DNA from: Methylomonas sp. LW13
GTDB taxonomy: Bacteria; Pseudomonadota; Gammaproteobacteria; Methylococcales; Methylomonadaceae
Direction of reading: 5' to 3'
NCBI RefSeq assembly: GCF_016865255.1
Contig: NZ_CP033381.1
Location: forward strand, 1,240,001-1,304,000
Length of the DNA: 64,000 bases
A program made the translations under genes and the position numbers. The notes beneath the pieces are model-generated. The model was not told the origin of the DNA. It did no database searches and saw only the letters and a list, made by a program, of their open reading frames with translations. Below are positions 55,723 to 64,000 of the stretch, piece after piece (positions within the stretch are counted from its first letter, which is position 1; the number at the start of each line of letters is the position of its first letter).

Positions 55723-56529
55723 TTATTTTTCTAGTTTTTGATAGACCGACAGCGCAAACTGCAAGTCGCTCCAGGCTTTTGCCTTTTCCAGTAGCGAGCG
55801 CAATAGGTAAGCCGGGTGATGAATGACAATCAGCGGAATATCGTGTAATTGGTGTTGAACGCCGCGTAATTTTGCCAGAGGTTGTTGGGTGGTTAGCAAG
55901 CTTTGCGCAGCAATCCGGCCTACCGCCAAAATTATTTTCGGTTGTATCAATTCGATTTGCTGCTGCAGAAAGCGATTGCAGGCGGCGACTTCTTCGGCTT
56001 GCGGATCACGGTTATTCGGCGGCCGGCATTTCAATATATTGGCTATATAGACTTCTTCCCGCTTTAAACCTATCGCCCGCAACATTTCGGTTAATAATTG
56101 GCCGGCTTTGCCGACGAACGGTTCGCCTTGTAAATCTTCATTCTGCCCAGGCGCCTCACCAATCAGCATCCAGCTTGCTTGTTTATTGCCGACACCGAAT
56201 ACGGTTTGGGTGCGGGTTTTACACAGCGAGCAGGCTTCGCATAAAGAAACCTCGTGTTGCAGGTCTCTCCATATTTGATCGTTGGCGTGTGATGATGGCG
56301 ACGAAGCAGGATGTCGCGGAAATTCGATATTAACGGTTTCGATGATGCTTGATACCGTTTGCTCGGAAGGCTCAACTTCGTGGGCTGCAAAGGGGGTAGA
56401 CGGTACTACGTGTTCGATTCGACTTTCACAATGAACGGCCGCTTGCGGAACTGCGATGGGTAGACGCCTGGGTGTCCAGACGTCAATGCCCATCGCCTCC
56501 AAGTACTGCAAGCGGGTCGCGTTATCCAT
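55723..56529 (-). CDS. uracil-DNA glycosylase, family 4 type
   Basis: 268 residues. The C-terminal 170 residues hold the 4Fe-4S-type UDG: CEACSLCKTRTQTVFGVG supplies two cluster cysteines, GEAPGQNEDLQGEPFVGKAGQLL is motif 1 and HHPAYLL motif 2; the remaining cluster Cys is in ILKCRPPNNRDP and EVAACNRF. The N-terminal 90 residues are a poorly conserved linker. It removes uracil from DNA. It lies between leuA and rimI, an order common in gammaproteobacteria for udg-rimI. Confidence 0.93.
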   Translation of the reverse strand: MDNATRLQYLEAMGIDVWTPRRLPIAVPQAAVHCESRIEHVVPSTPFAAHEVEPSEQTVSSIIETVNIEFPRHPASSPSSHANDQIWRDLQHEVSLCEACSLCKTRTQTVFGVGNKQASWMLIGEAPGQNEDLQGEPFVGKAGQLLTEMLRAIGLKREEVYIANILKCRPPNNRDPQAEEVAACNRFLQQQIELIQPKIILAVGRIAAQSLLTTQQPLAKLRGVQHQLHDIPLIVIHHPAYLLRSLLEKAKAWSDLQFALSVYQKLEK

Positions 56530-56542
56530 GGCGGCTCAAAAA

Positions 56543-58087
56543 TCAGACATCGCCTTTTTGCGGATGCTGACGTTGGTCGGGCGTTTGCAGTTTGTTAACC
56601 GCGTTAATGTAAGCCTTGGCCGAGGCGATCACGATGTCGGTGTCGGCGCCGGAGCCGTTAACGATACGGCCGGCATTTTCCAGTCGGACGGTTACTTCAC
56701 CCTGAGCATCCGTGCCGGTGGTGATGTTGTTAACCGAGTACAACGCCAAAGTCGCGCCGGTTTTTACCAAACTTTCGATGGCTTTCAGGCTGGCATCCAC
56801 TGCACCACCGCCTTGCCCGCTGCCGGTGACTTCCTTGCCGTCGACACGTATCGTGACGGTGGCGTTAGGGACTTCGCCGGTTTCGGAACAGACTTTTAAG
56901 GCTACTAGTTTGATATGTTCGTCTTCCGCTTCGAAGCCTTGCTCGGAAATTAAGGCCTGCAAGTCTTCGTCGAAAATATCGTGCTTTTTGTCGGCCAATT
57001 GTTTGAAGCGGAAAAAAGCATCGTTCAAATCGGCTTCGCCGGCAAAGTCCACGCCCAGCTCTGCCATTCGGGTTTTGAAGGCGTTGCGGCCGGAATGTTT
57101 GCCTAAAACCATGCGGTTGGTGGTCCAGCCCACATCCTCGGCGCGCATAATTTCGTAAGTCTCGCGGTTTTTCAATACGCCGTCTTGATGAATGCCGGAT
57201 TCGTGGGCAAAAGCATTGGCGCCGACGATGGCCTTGTTAGGCTGCACCGGAAACCCGGTGATGGATGACACAAGCTTTGAGCAAGTGACAATCTCGCGCG
57301 CATCCAAGCCGGTATCGCAGCCGAAGAAATCCTGGCGGGTGCGCACCGCCATCACCACTTCCTCCAAAGAGGCATTGCCCGCGCGTTCGCCCAAACCGTT
57401 GATCGTGCATTCTACCTGCCGCGCGCCGTTCATCACCGCCGACAAGGAGTTGGCAACCGCCAAGCCCAAATCATTGTGGCAATGTACTGAGAAGATAGCC
57501 TTGTCGGAATTGGGGATGCGCTTGATCAAATTGGCGATAGTCGCACCGAACTGCTGAGGCATGCTATAGCCGACCGTGTCCGGGATATTAAGTGTCGTCG
57601 CTCCGGCATCGATCACAGCTTCCAGGATTCGGCACAAGAAGTCTTCTTCCGAACGGCCGGCATCTTCCGGGGAGAATTCGACGTTATCGGTGTACTGGCG
57701 GGCGCGCTTTACTGCCCGAACTGCGTATTCGATGACCTGATCCGGCTGCATATTCAACTTCTTTTGCATATGGATCGGCGAAGTCGCGATAAAGGTATGG
57801 ATGCGCGAGCTGTTTGCGCCTTTCAAGGCTTCGCCAGCCCGGTCGATGTCTTTGTCCAGCGCCCGCGCCAAGCCGCAAACTGTGCTGTCTTTGATGGCAT
57901 CCGCCACTGCTTGCACCGCTTCGAAATCGCCTTGGCTGGCGGCTGGGAAGCCGGCTTCGATGACGTCGACTTTCATGCGCTCCAGAGCTCGGGCAATGCG
58001 GACTTTTTCATCGCGGGTCATTGAGGCGCCTGGGCTTTGCTCACCATCGCGCAAAGTTGTGTCGAATATAATTAATTTATCTTTCAT
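56543..58087 (-). CDS. leuA: 2-isopropylmalate synthase
   Basis: 514 residues from the ATG at 58087, with GGAG 6 nt upstream. The LeuA signatures [18 protein letters not shown] and [17 protein letters not shown] are present, and a C-terminal leucine-feedback domain of about 120 residues ([18 protein letters not shown]) is complete. It condenses acetyl-CoA and 2-oxoisovalerate, the first committed step to leucine. A promoter and a leucine-rich leader ORF lie upstream. udg and rimI follow after 13 bp. Confidence 0.97.
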   Translation of the reverse strand: MKDKLIIFDTTLRDGEQSPGASMTRDEKVRIARALERMKVDVIEAGFPAASQGDFEAVQAVADAIKDSTVCGLARALDKDIDRAGEALKGANSSRIHTFIATSPIHMQKKLNMQPDQVIEYAVRAVKRARQYTDNVEFSPEDAGRSEEDFLCRILEAVIDAGATTLNIPDTVGYSMPQQFGATIANLIKRIPNSDKAIFSVHCHNDLGLAVANSLSAVMNGARQVECTINGLGERAGNASLEEVVMAVRTRQDFFGCDTGLDAREIVTCSKLVSSITGFPVQPNKAIVGANAFAHESGIHQDGVLKNRETYEIMRAEDVGWTTNRMVLGKHSGRNAFKTRMAELGVDFAGEADLNDAFFRFKQLADKKHDIFDEDLQALISEQGFEAEDEHIKLVALKVCSETGEVPNATVTIRVDGKEVTGSGQGGGAVDASLKAIESLVKTGATLALYSVNNITTGTDAQGEVTVRLENAGRIVNGSGADTDIVIASAKAYINAVNKLQTPDQRQHPQKGDV

Positions 58088-58172
58088 GAGAACTCCGTTC
58101 ATGAAATGTTCGGCGCTGAGGCCGAGGAACAGAAAAGGGTGGTATTGTTTAAATGAGGATAGAGTGCGCCCC

Positions 58173-58268
58173 TCAGGGCAGCAATCTTAAAGACAGGCCG
58201 AACAATTGTCTGCCAATGGCTGGCATGAAAACTAAGTGACTATGAAATTCGTTTTTCTGATTGTTCAT
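58173..58268 (-). CDS. candidate leucine leader peptide of leuA (31 residues)
   Basis: A short frame upstream of leuA that ends in [10 protein letters not shown]; leucine codons (TTA, TTG, CTG, TTA, TTG, CTG) are concentrated in the last 13 codons, as in attenuator leader peptides. No ribosome binding site precedes its ATG, but the predicted transcription start is at or a few bases before it, so it could be translated leaderless. A hairpin GCCC-TGAG-GGGC spans its stop codon. A strong terminator before leuA was not found, so the mechanism may be translational. Confidence 0.55.
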   Translation of the reverse strand: MNNQKNEFHSHLVFMPAIGRQLFGLSLRLLP

Positions 58269-58276
58269 GGTTGGAA

Positions 58277-58305
58277 ACTATACTTGATTGCCGACTAAGG
58301 CTCAA
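58277..58305 (-). promoter_or_regulatory. sigma-70 promoter of the leuA operon
   Basis: TTGAGC (-35, 58300-58305) and TATAGT (-10, 58277-58282) on the minus strand with 17 bp between them. The start of transcription should fall about 58269-58271, next to the leader ATG at 58268. Confidence 0.65.
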
Positions 58306-58377
58306 GCTTGCGATGCTGCGGCGTTTGAGGCTGCTAAATCCATTTTACCTTTTGTTTCGATTCGGAATCTAACTAGG

Positions 58378-59349
58378 CTATCGTCGTATTTTAGAAAATA
58401 AACTCAATCCGCAGCTATAAAGAGCGTGCGCTAAAAACTTAATCTGCAGAAAGTGAATGCCGTATTGGAAACTAGCCAGCATGGTTTTGACCGCTAGCAA
58501 GCCTTGGTTTTGATTGATGTATTCCCAACTCAAATCTTGGGCGGATTGGATGTAGTTGAGCCTGATCAGCTTGGCTAGATCAGGTCTGACATTTCGCTTA
58601 ATCAGTTGTTTTTTTATTTCCAGATTGGATAAGGAGTGATCCATCCGGCGGCGAGGCTGAGACGAGTATCCCTGGCCCGCGCTACGTTGCAGGTACAAGC
58701 CTTCTGTCACTAATCCGCATCGGCCATTCAGCGCAGCGCGCAAAGCCCAATCGCAATCCCAAAGTAGGCAGTCTTCCTGATATAAGCCGATTTGCCTAAC
58801 CTGTTCCCTGGTTGCCACTGGTCGTTGAAACGCCATAGGGACCCTTTTTAGCAAAGCTTTGAATAGACGGTCTGCGTCAAATTCCAGTAGGGTTTCCGTC
58901 ACTTGCGTTCCAGCCAGATCTGCCAATATTTTGTTCATGGCGTCAGTGTAGGATTCGTGCGTCCATTTTGAATTTGGACCAAACCAAGCGACGCTCATGA
59001 ACAGCGTGTTAATTTCTGGATGGTTTTCTAAAGTTGAAACAGCTTTTTCTAAATAAGTCGGTGCGTAAAGGTCGTCGTCGTCCAGAAACGCAATGTATTT
59101 GCCAGAAGCGGCTTTGATGCCGGTGTTTTTTGCTGTGGCTCCCCCCAAAGAGGCTGGGTGCCGCAAAACTTTAATCTTCGTTCCGAACTTTTCCTGGATC
59201 TGAGCGGGGTTTACCGGAGGGGTTGAGCAATCGTCAACGACAATGATCTCGCAATCCGCCAAGGTTTGATTGACTACGCTGCTTATGGCTTCGTCCAAAA
59301 GGTCGGGGCGGTTGTGGGTGGGTATGATGACGGTAACTAAGCAGCTCAT
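58378..59349 (-). CDS. glycosyltransferase family 2
   Basis: 323 residues. GT-A fold with TVIIPTHNRPDLLDEAISSVV, EIIVVDDCST and the metal/nucleotide-sugar motif FLDDDD (about 93-97). No membrane helix except a weak C-terminal hydrophobic end. The enzyme would transfer a sugar to a cell-surface glycan; donor and acceptor unknown. It begins an AT-rich stretch of three transferase-like genes on the minus strand. Confidence 0.93.
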   Translation of the reverse strand: MSCLVTVIIPTHNRPDLLDEAISSVVNQTLADCEIIVVDDCSTPPVNPAQIQEKFGTKIKVLRHPASLGGATAKNTGIKAASGKYIAFLDDDDLYAPTYLEKAVSTLENHPEINTLFMSVAWFGPNSKWTHESYTDAMNKILADLAGTQVTETLLEFDADRLFKALLKRVPMAFQRPVATREQVRQIGLYQEDCLLWDCDWALRAALNGRCGLVTEGLYLQRSAGQGYSSQPRRRMDHSLSNLEIKKQLIKRNVRPDLAKLIRLNYIQSAQDLSWEYINQNQGLLAVKTMLASFQYGIHFLQIKFLAHALYSCGLSLFSKIRR

Positions 59350-59573
59350 AGCATCGATTAGGCCGATTAAATTACAAAAGGTTTAACGGAAATATTGTGA
59401 TGCATAAGATGAATCAAATAAATGCTGGTAGTTGGGCTATTATATCTTTAAGTTGATGATGGTGTCGCTTATTATGTTTAAGTAGTATCGGGCAGTGCCA
59501 GTAAGATAAATAGGTTGTTGGAGCTGATCGGAATTAAGCGGTGCTTTGTTCGAGAAATTAAAACAGATAGGCA

Positions 59574-60452
59574 TTAAAATAAATTGAACGATTTTTTGAG
59601 GAGGCTTATTTTTGAGTAATTTTTAACAATAGTGCAGGCTTCTCGGAAGTTTAGGTGCTGTTTTGTTGAAAGATATTCATTCATTAGCACAGATTCTTTT
59701 GCGGTCGAATATGCCGCGCCCTGAGGTCTCAGGCTGTGCTGTACAGGAGTCGCATCGATAATCCCCATGGTTTTTTCCGATGCACTCACCTTTATTGGCC
59801 AAACGAGGTCATATCCCCATCCCATTGGACTTTCAAGCTCAAACGGTAGTAATTCATTTACAATTGATTTATGCATGCTAAATAGCGGGCCAATTTCAAC
59901 AAAATGTGTTTCGCGTGCATTTAGCCAAGGCCTGGAAACAACAAATGTATTATCAGCTGTACTGGTTCTCGTGCGGGCGGGTTGAGCCAAGCAAAAGTTT
60001 AAATGCTGTTGCCATCCGATAAAAGCATCGAGAAAGTTATCGTCAACAAAAATGTCGTCATCGGTAAAGACAAGATAATCGTATTTGCTTATGTCAACCT
60101 CTTCTAGAATTTCATTTAATATCGTAAATTTTGGTTTAAGCTCAAATATCTGCTTAACCAGAATTAGGTTGGCGTGGTTTTTATATTCGGCTTGGTTGTC
60201 TTTTAGAGAGTTTTTAGGGTTCAATGATACCCAGATTTGATCAACCGCACATGCTGTTGATTGATTAAACGCACTTATCAGGTGATTAAATGTGTTTTCT
60301 CTGTATTCTAAATATATTCCTAAAATTAGTACCTTCGGTTTGTTTTTAGGCACATGTTGTATTTTTAGTGGTTTGTGATGGGTAGGGCACCGCATCAATA
60401 TTTGGGAAATTTTGATTTTTAAATAGCATTTAATTTCGTCTAAATAGTTCAC
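59574..60452 (-). CDS. DUF707-like putative glycosyltransferase
   Basis: 292 residues. The DxD-like motif is YLVFTDDDIFVDDNFLDAF (about 128-146), followed by LAQPAR, HFVEIGPLFSM (about 182-192) and MGWGYDLVWP. This arrangement resembles DUF707 (PF05212), distantly related to glycosyltransferases. The assignment is by pattern only. It is low in GC and likely transferred with its neighbours. Confidence 0.7.
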   Translation of the reverse strand: MNYLDEIKCYLKIKISQILMRCPTHHKPLKIQHVPKNKPKVLILGIYLEYRENTFNHLISAFNQSTACAVDQIWVSLNPKNSLKDNQAEYKNHANLILVKQIFELKPKFTILNEILEEVDISKYDYLVFTDDDIFVDDNFLDAFIGWQQHLNFCLAQPARTRTSTADNTFVVSRPWLNARETHFVEIGPLFSMHKSIVNELLPFELESPMGWGYDLVWPIKVSASEKTMGIIDATPVQHSLRPQGAAYSTAKESVLMNEYLSTKQHLNFREACTIVKNYSKISLLKKSFNLF

Positions 60453-60613
60453 GAATAATTCCTTGGGCCGTCAGCTAGTTGCGAAATGCTGTTCTTAAGG
60501 AGGTTGGCCGAACTCAGTTTCCAATTGGAGCAAGGAAACTTATGTTCTCATTGAATAAGATCTGCTGTGTTGTTTTGGATAGTCAGCATTTCGCCATTGC
60601 TGAATGGCGAATT

Positions 60614-61498
60614 TTAAAATATTTTTCGCCTATGAATATCCCAGTAAAAGCGTTTCAGACGCATGAAATAATGGGGGTAGAACAGAAATGTTTTGCAGCG
60701 GATTAACGGAGCGGAAATTAGCGTAAGCCAGTCTTCTAAGGCTGTAGGCGATAATAGCCCCAAACTTCTGACACCGCCTGGCGGCATCTCGATGCCGCGC
60801 TCGCGCTTAAATTCCTGCCAAATCTCTATACCTTTATTGACGGGCTCAACTTGATCTATTTTTCGAGGTTTTTGTTCAAGCCATTCGTCCGGGTTTACGC
60901 AAGGTACCGAATCAATTACCGCCACTCCGGTTTCGCGCTCTTCATCGGTCAGAAGGTGTAAATACCACCAATCAGTTCCGAAGGCAATTAAGCCCGGGTC
61001 GTAAGTTGCCATAAACCGATCCAGAATAGGCTTAGAGAACATTGGCACGCAGTTTTCCACGAAATTGGTAAGCCTCGCAAATCTGAAATGATTTGCTTTT
61101 GTGACTTCATGGCTTATTTTGCCGATGCTCAAGAAACCAGGCTGTAGCAAGACGAGTTTGTAGCGTTCTAAAATGCGGAATAACTGGCTAATTTGGCTGG
61201 CGCTCAATTCTATATCGTCGTCAAGTACGAATATTGCTCGATAGGGGGTGAGTAACTCTCCCCAGCGGTTATATATATCGTGTAGATTTGGATATTTGCC
61301 GCCTTTTCGCTCGTTGTAAAAATCAGCAACGCTCCGGTGATAATCACTTTCGCCTTCGTATTGAGTAACCCATAAGTCGAAATTTTTTTTGCCCGTGACC
61401 CATTTTTTTATATTGGATCGGTGGCCGGCTGAGGTGTAAACCAGATAGGGTGAAGACGGAACACCTATTTTAGGTGAGTTTCTATCATCTGATGCCAT
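60614..61498 (-). CDS. DUF707-like putative glycosyltransferase, second copy
   Basis: 294 residues. The motif AIFVLDDDIELSASQISQLF (about 90-110) aligns with the acidic motif of the other copy; LLQPGF, RLTNFVENCVPMFS and FGTDWWYLHLL follow in the same order as in that protein. The two are paralogous at the pattern level, not close copies. No signal peptide; the C-terminal 20 residues are basic and aromatic and may bind membrane. Likely acts on cell-surface glycan. Confidence 0.7.
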   Translation of the reverse strand: MASDDRNSPKIGVPSSPYLVYTSAGHRSNIKKWVTGKKNFDLWVTQYEGESDYHRSVADFYNERKGGKYPNLHDIYNRWGELLTPYRAIFVLDDDIELSASQISQLFRILERYKLVLLQPGFLSIGKISHEVTKANHFRFARLTNFVENCVPMFSKPILDRFMATYDPGLIAFGTDWWYLHLLTDEERETGVAVIDSVPCVNPDEWLEQKPRKIDQVEPVNKGIEIWQEFKRERGIEMPPGGVRSLGLLSPTALEDWLTLISAPLIRCKTFLFYPHYFMRLKRFYWDIHRRKIF

Positions 61499-61782
61499 TG
61501 AAACCGCCTCTAATATTTCGTAATGCCACGTTATGAACTTTTTCTTGTTGATTTTGACGTTTGGGGATAGCGTTTAAGTTTGACGGCTTTAGTTTTTTCG
61601 GTAGCAGCTGATTGTCCTGAGGCAATGATAAAAAATAAACTCAATTGACAGTAGAGTTAATGGTTCGTAAGGTTTGCCGAGTCACATTGTTTTTCAATTG
61701 CTTAATAGAAAATTTTTTATTTCTGGTAGATCATCTCGTCGTTGGTGCCAATAAATAAGCCGACAATGAGTATAGCTAGTTT

Positions 61783-62634
61783 CTACGCGGATTCAAAAAC
61801 CCAGTTTCTGTCGTTTTGGGTCACATGCCGAAACACCAAAATCTCCGAGCAACAGGTTATAAATGAGTCGATCAACTCTTGTTGTTGTCGTCGATAGTAC
61901 TGCTCTACTGCGCTCGGTATCTGATGTTGAAAAAATAGCTCAAGGGTTTGCAACATGATTACAGAGTTTTGAATGTCACCCATGCGAGTTAACTGGCTTT
62001 TCAACGGGCTTGAGTCCATTTCAGCGTGAGTGGAATCAAGGCATTGCGCTGCTAAAAGCGTATAGCGCAATTTTTTAACAGCGATGCGCAGATGATGAAT
62101 GCTGGCAGGTATGGTGGGATCCAGTGCTTCATAACGATTTATCACTAGGCCATAAATATTGTTAATGGCGCTTGGCAATGCCTGTTCAAGATCGATGTCG
62201 GTTGTTTGAGTTTTGAAGTATTTACCGGCTTTTTTCAACTTGCGACGCAGTTTCGGTTGATACAGGGTGGCAATAAATGAATGGTTTTCCAGCAGTAAAC
62301 GCTGTTCGCAGCGATGCATGTACGCTAAAAAAGGCTCTAGCTCAGGAAGTATAGGCAGGGTCTTGGCCGCCTCGAACAGCATGACCTGGGTATCTCGCAA
62401 TTCGTCGAAACCGTCGAGTTGCTTTTTCAACGCTTTGCGAATGCTTAGTAATGTGGGTTGTGGCTCCAAGGCATGTAGCAATTCTATCAGCGCCAACAAG
62501 CGCCGGGTGCTAATGCGTAATTCGTGGACGTTATCTTCGCTGGCGGTTTGGCGGCAGGCTTTCAAGCGTTTGCGATATTGGCGCCAGTGTATTTCCAAGG
62601 CGTCGAGCAACAGTTTGCCGCCGGTATTTTTCAT
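61783..62634 (-). CDS. CHAD domain protein
   Basis: 283 residues, all helical. The CHAD signature NVHELRISTRRLLALIELL with conserved His and Arg near the start, and a second SIHHLRIAVKKLRYTLL (about 190) with the same His-Arg-Lys pattern, build two four-helix bundles that bind polyphosphate. No thiamine-triphosphatase (CYTH) domain is attached. The function could be in polyphosphate granules. It starts 4 bp after pssA on the minus strand. Confidence 0.93.
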   Translation of the reverse strand: MKNTGGKLLLDALEIHWRQYRKRLKACRQTASEDNVHELRISTRRLLALIELLHALEPQPTLLSIRKALKKQLDGFDELRDTQVMLFEAAKTLPILPELEPFLAYMHRCEQRLLLENHSFIATLYQPKLRRKLKKAGKYFKTQTTDIDLEQALPSAINNIYGLVINRYEALDPTIPASIHHLRIAVKKLRYTLLAAQCLDSTHAEMDSSPLKSQLTRMGDIQNSVIMLQTLELFFQHQIPSAVEQYYRRQQQELIDSFITCCSEILVFRHVTQNDRNWVFESA

Positions 62635-62637
62635 CCG

Positions 62638-63378
62638 CTAACTTTTACGGCTTTGCAGCTTACGTTTGCGCAAAACCAAGGTAACTATAGGGCCGGATAT
62701 GGCATAGCCGACCGATAGCAGGAACAGCATTCGCTGTGGTTGCGCCATTATGAAGCTGATAACCAGCATCGCGATAATGGCAACGATGAATGGCACTTTG
62801 TTTTTAAAATCGATTTCTTTGAAGCTGGAGTAACGGAAGTTGCTGACCATTAGCAAACCGGTAGTGATGGTGGTCAGCAATACCAGATACTTGATGTTTT
62901 CCACGTCATAACCGTTTTCCACGCAGAACCATAATCCACCGGCCAAAATAGCCGCCGCTGCCGGGCTGGGTAGGCCTTGAAAATAGCGTTTGTCGGCCAC
63001 TTCCACTTGCGTGTTGAAACGCGCCAAACGTAACGCTCCACCGGCCATATGCACAAATGCGGCGAACAAGCCTGCTTGGCCCATGGTGGATAGAGTCCAC
63101 AAATACATGACAATAGCCGGAGCAACGCCAAACGAAACCATATCGGACAAGCTGTCGTACTGCACGCCGAATTCGCTTTGCGTGTTAGTCAGGCGGGCAA
63201 CTCGGCCGTCCAAGCCATCCAGTACCATCGCAATGAACATCGCAATCGCCGCTGTTTCGAAACGGCCGTTAATTGCCGAGGTGATTGCATAAAACCCGGC
63301 AAACATGGCGCCCGTGGTGAATAGATTGGGCAGTAGGTAAATGCCACGATGACGAGTAAGCGGTTGCTTCTTGATCAT
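62638..63378 (-). CDS. pssA: CDP-diacylglycerol--serine O-phosphatidyltransferase
   Basis: 246 residues with about eight membrane helices. The CDP-alcohol phosphatidyltransferase motif DGLDGRVARLTNTQSEFG with the trailing YDSLSD Asp pair (DGxxAR-x8-G-x3-D-x3-D) is present at about 55-80. It makes phosphatidylserine from CDP-diacylglycerol and serine, the membrane-embedded type rather than the peripheral E. coli type. Upstream, near 63400, no clear promoter was chosen. Confidence 0.96.
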   Translation of the reverse strand: MIKKQPLTRHRGIYLLPNLFTTGAMFAGFYAITSAINGRFETAAIAMFIAMVLDGLDGRVARLTNTQSEFGVQYDSLSDMVSFGVAPAIVMYLWTLSTMGQAGLFAAFVHMAGGALRLARFNTQVEVADKRYFQGLPSPAAAAILAGGLWFCVENGYDVENIKYLVLLTTITTGLLMVSNFRYSSFKEIDFKNKVPFIVAIIAMLVISFIMAQPQRMLFLLSVGYAISGPIVTLVLRKRKLQSRKS

Positions 63379-63493
63379 AATGTGTCTACAAAGGTTGAAA
63401 AGTTGGCGGCATTGTACATGCTGAATATGACAGATGCTTAACTAATGTGGCCGGTTTCGTGGGTATGAGAGAAGGCTTGTGATTATTGAGATT

Positions 63494-63596
63494 GTAGCCC
63501 GTATGCCGCGTAGCGATAGACATCGGTGATGTATTGCCACTATTGATAACGTTTGATTTTCAACCTGGATTTCCGTTGCGCTTCATCCAGGCTACG
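63494..63596. repeat. dispersed intergenic repeat, two inverted GTAGCC copies
   Basis: GTAGCCCGTATGCCGCGTAGCG opens at 63494; the inverted CCTGGAT (63564) and ATCCAGG (63585) form a hairpin, ending GGCTACG. The GTAGCC-TGGATGAAGCGCAACGG type is a common repeat in gammaproteobacterial intergenic DNA. Confidence 0.6.
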
Positions 63597-63620
63597 CTGA
63601 CTGTCACGTTGACCGGAAGG

Positions 63621-64000
63621 TTAGGCCAATTTCTGGGGCGGGAAGTCTTCATATGACTTTGGAAAATAGCCCCAGATTCGTGCGACATCCCCTTTTACCT
63701 CATAATCAAAGCCGATGCTGGAAAGTTTTGAAGCAATCTCAGCGCTGTGATCAATAATCCTGGGCGGCGTTAAATGCCCCATGAATTCATGCTGATGCAG
63801 CCCAATATCAAACCACTCTACGCCAACAAATGGAAATGGCAGATGGTAATGCCACTCGGAATCCCATTCGGAGATATGACCATTTATCCATTTACTTCTA
63901 TACGAAGGCCGCCAGCCCGGCTTTTGCCGAAAGTAATTGATTAATTCATTCCACTTTGTGTCATTGGCAAGTGCGCCAAAATACTTGCATTTAGCTTGGA
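63621..64000 (-). CDS. DUF6678-like protein, C-terminal part (5' end outside window)
   Basis: An open frame on the minus strand runs from the window's right edge to a TAA at 63621, about 126 residues, with no start in view. It is Trp-rich: KWNELINYFR, GWRPSYRSKWI, ISEWDSEWHYHLPFPF, VEWFDIGLH, ending DFPPQKLA. The pattern matches a small cytoplasmic family of unknown function (DUF6678) as recalled. It may be full length if it starts just outside. The frame was tested by hand and has no internal stop. Confidence 0.7.
   Translation of the reverse strand, partial: QAKCKYFGALANDTKWNELINYFRQKPGWRPSYRSKWINGHISEWDSEWHYHLPFPFVGVEWFDIGLHQHEFMGHLTPPRIIDHSAEIASKLSSIGFDYEVKGDVARIWGYFPKSYEDFPPQKLA

Noticed and set aside
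60479-60706. 75-residue plus-strand frame between the two DUF707-like genes
   Set aside because: It overlaps the end of a real minus-strand gene; although AAGGAGG occurs nearby, it lies after the start codon.

Overview
The window reads as chromosome of a gammaproteobacterium, most likely a methanotroph of the Methylomonas/Methylococcales type. This is inferred from the gene set, not from a search: a soluble molybdenum NAD-formate dehydrogenase (fdsGBA-fdhD-fdsD), a molybdate/ModE locus beside a NafY-like nitrogenase cofactor protein, a PEP-CTERM protein, a FlgT-like flagellar lipoprotein, and gammaproteobacterial housekeeping order (pyrG-kdsA-eno-ftsB-ispD-ispF-truD; yciB-yciI-bolA-ppiC). No rRNA, tRNA, CRISPR array or prophage was seen.

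Layout. 1-3 kb: end of an unknown gene, a FlgT-like lipoprotein, glutathione peroxidase, and a membrane-anchored protein with three DSVLxRHY repeats. 3-6.6 kb: a PEP-CTERM protein with a good sigma-54 promoter candidate far upstream, then a secreted subtilase. 6.9-14.7 kb: a HAD protein, then molybdenum functions: modC, a di-Mop protein, modA and an outer-membrane porin on the minus strand, divergent from modE across a clear ModE box, followed by an unknown protein, a rhodanese and a NafY-like protein. No modB permease is present. 14.7-17.5 kb: a DUF2959 lipoprotein, a 53-residue membrane protein with its own terminator, and a complete IS5-like element with CTAG target duplication. 17.5-30.4 kb: rarA, accA, tilS, two tandem paralogous mini membrane proteins, a diguanylate cyclase and the pyrG to truD block; ftsB appears to start at ATT. 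30.4-36 kb: a Lap-type type I secretion operon with a LuxR-type regulator inside it but no substrate gene. 36-42.6 kb: the formate dehydrogenase operon and a Fur-box-controlled bfd. 42.6-53.6 kb: ppiC-bolA-yciI-yciB, a DUF1244 protein and methyltransferase, a SPOR protein, a 5'-nucleotidase, a large unknown protein, lnt and an alkaline phosphatase. 53.8-55.1 kb: a cluster of very small genes. 55.1-58.3 kb: leuA-udg-rimI with a promoter and a 31-codon leucine-rich leader ORF. 58.3-61.5 kb: an AT-rich glycosyltransferase-like island. 61.8-64 kb: a CHAD protein, pssA, dispersed repeats and the C-terminal part of a DUF6678-like gene running off the window.

How it fits together. Molybdate capture (modA/modC, Mop storage, ModE) would supply two molybdenum users: the bis-MGD formate dehydrogenase, which ends C1 oxidation with NADH, and nitrogenase, suggested by NafY. 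The best candidates for undescribed biology are the leuA leader ORF whose start codon sits almost at the predicted transcription start, the ATT start of ftsB, the modB-less molybdate locus with its unannotated nitrogenase-side neighbour, the DSVLxRHY repeat protein and several mini membrane proteins. No clearly new multi-gene system such as a defence island was found.
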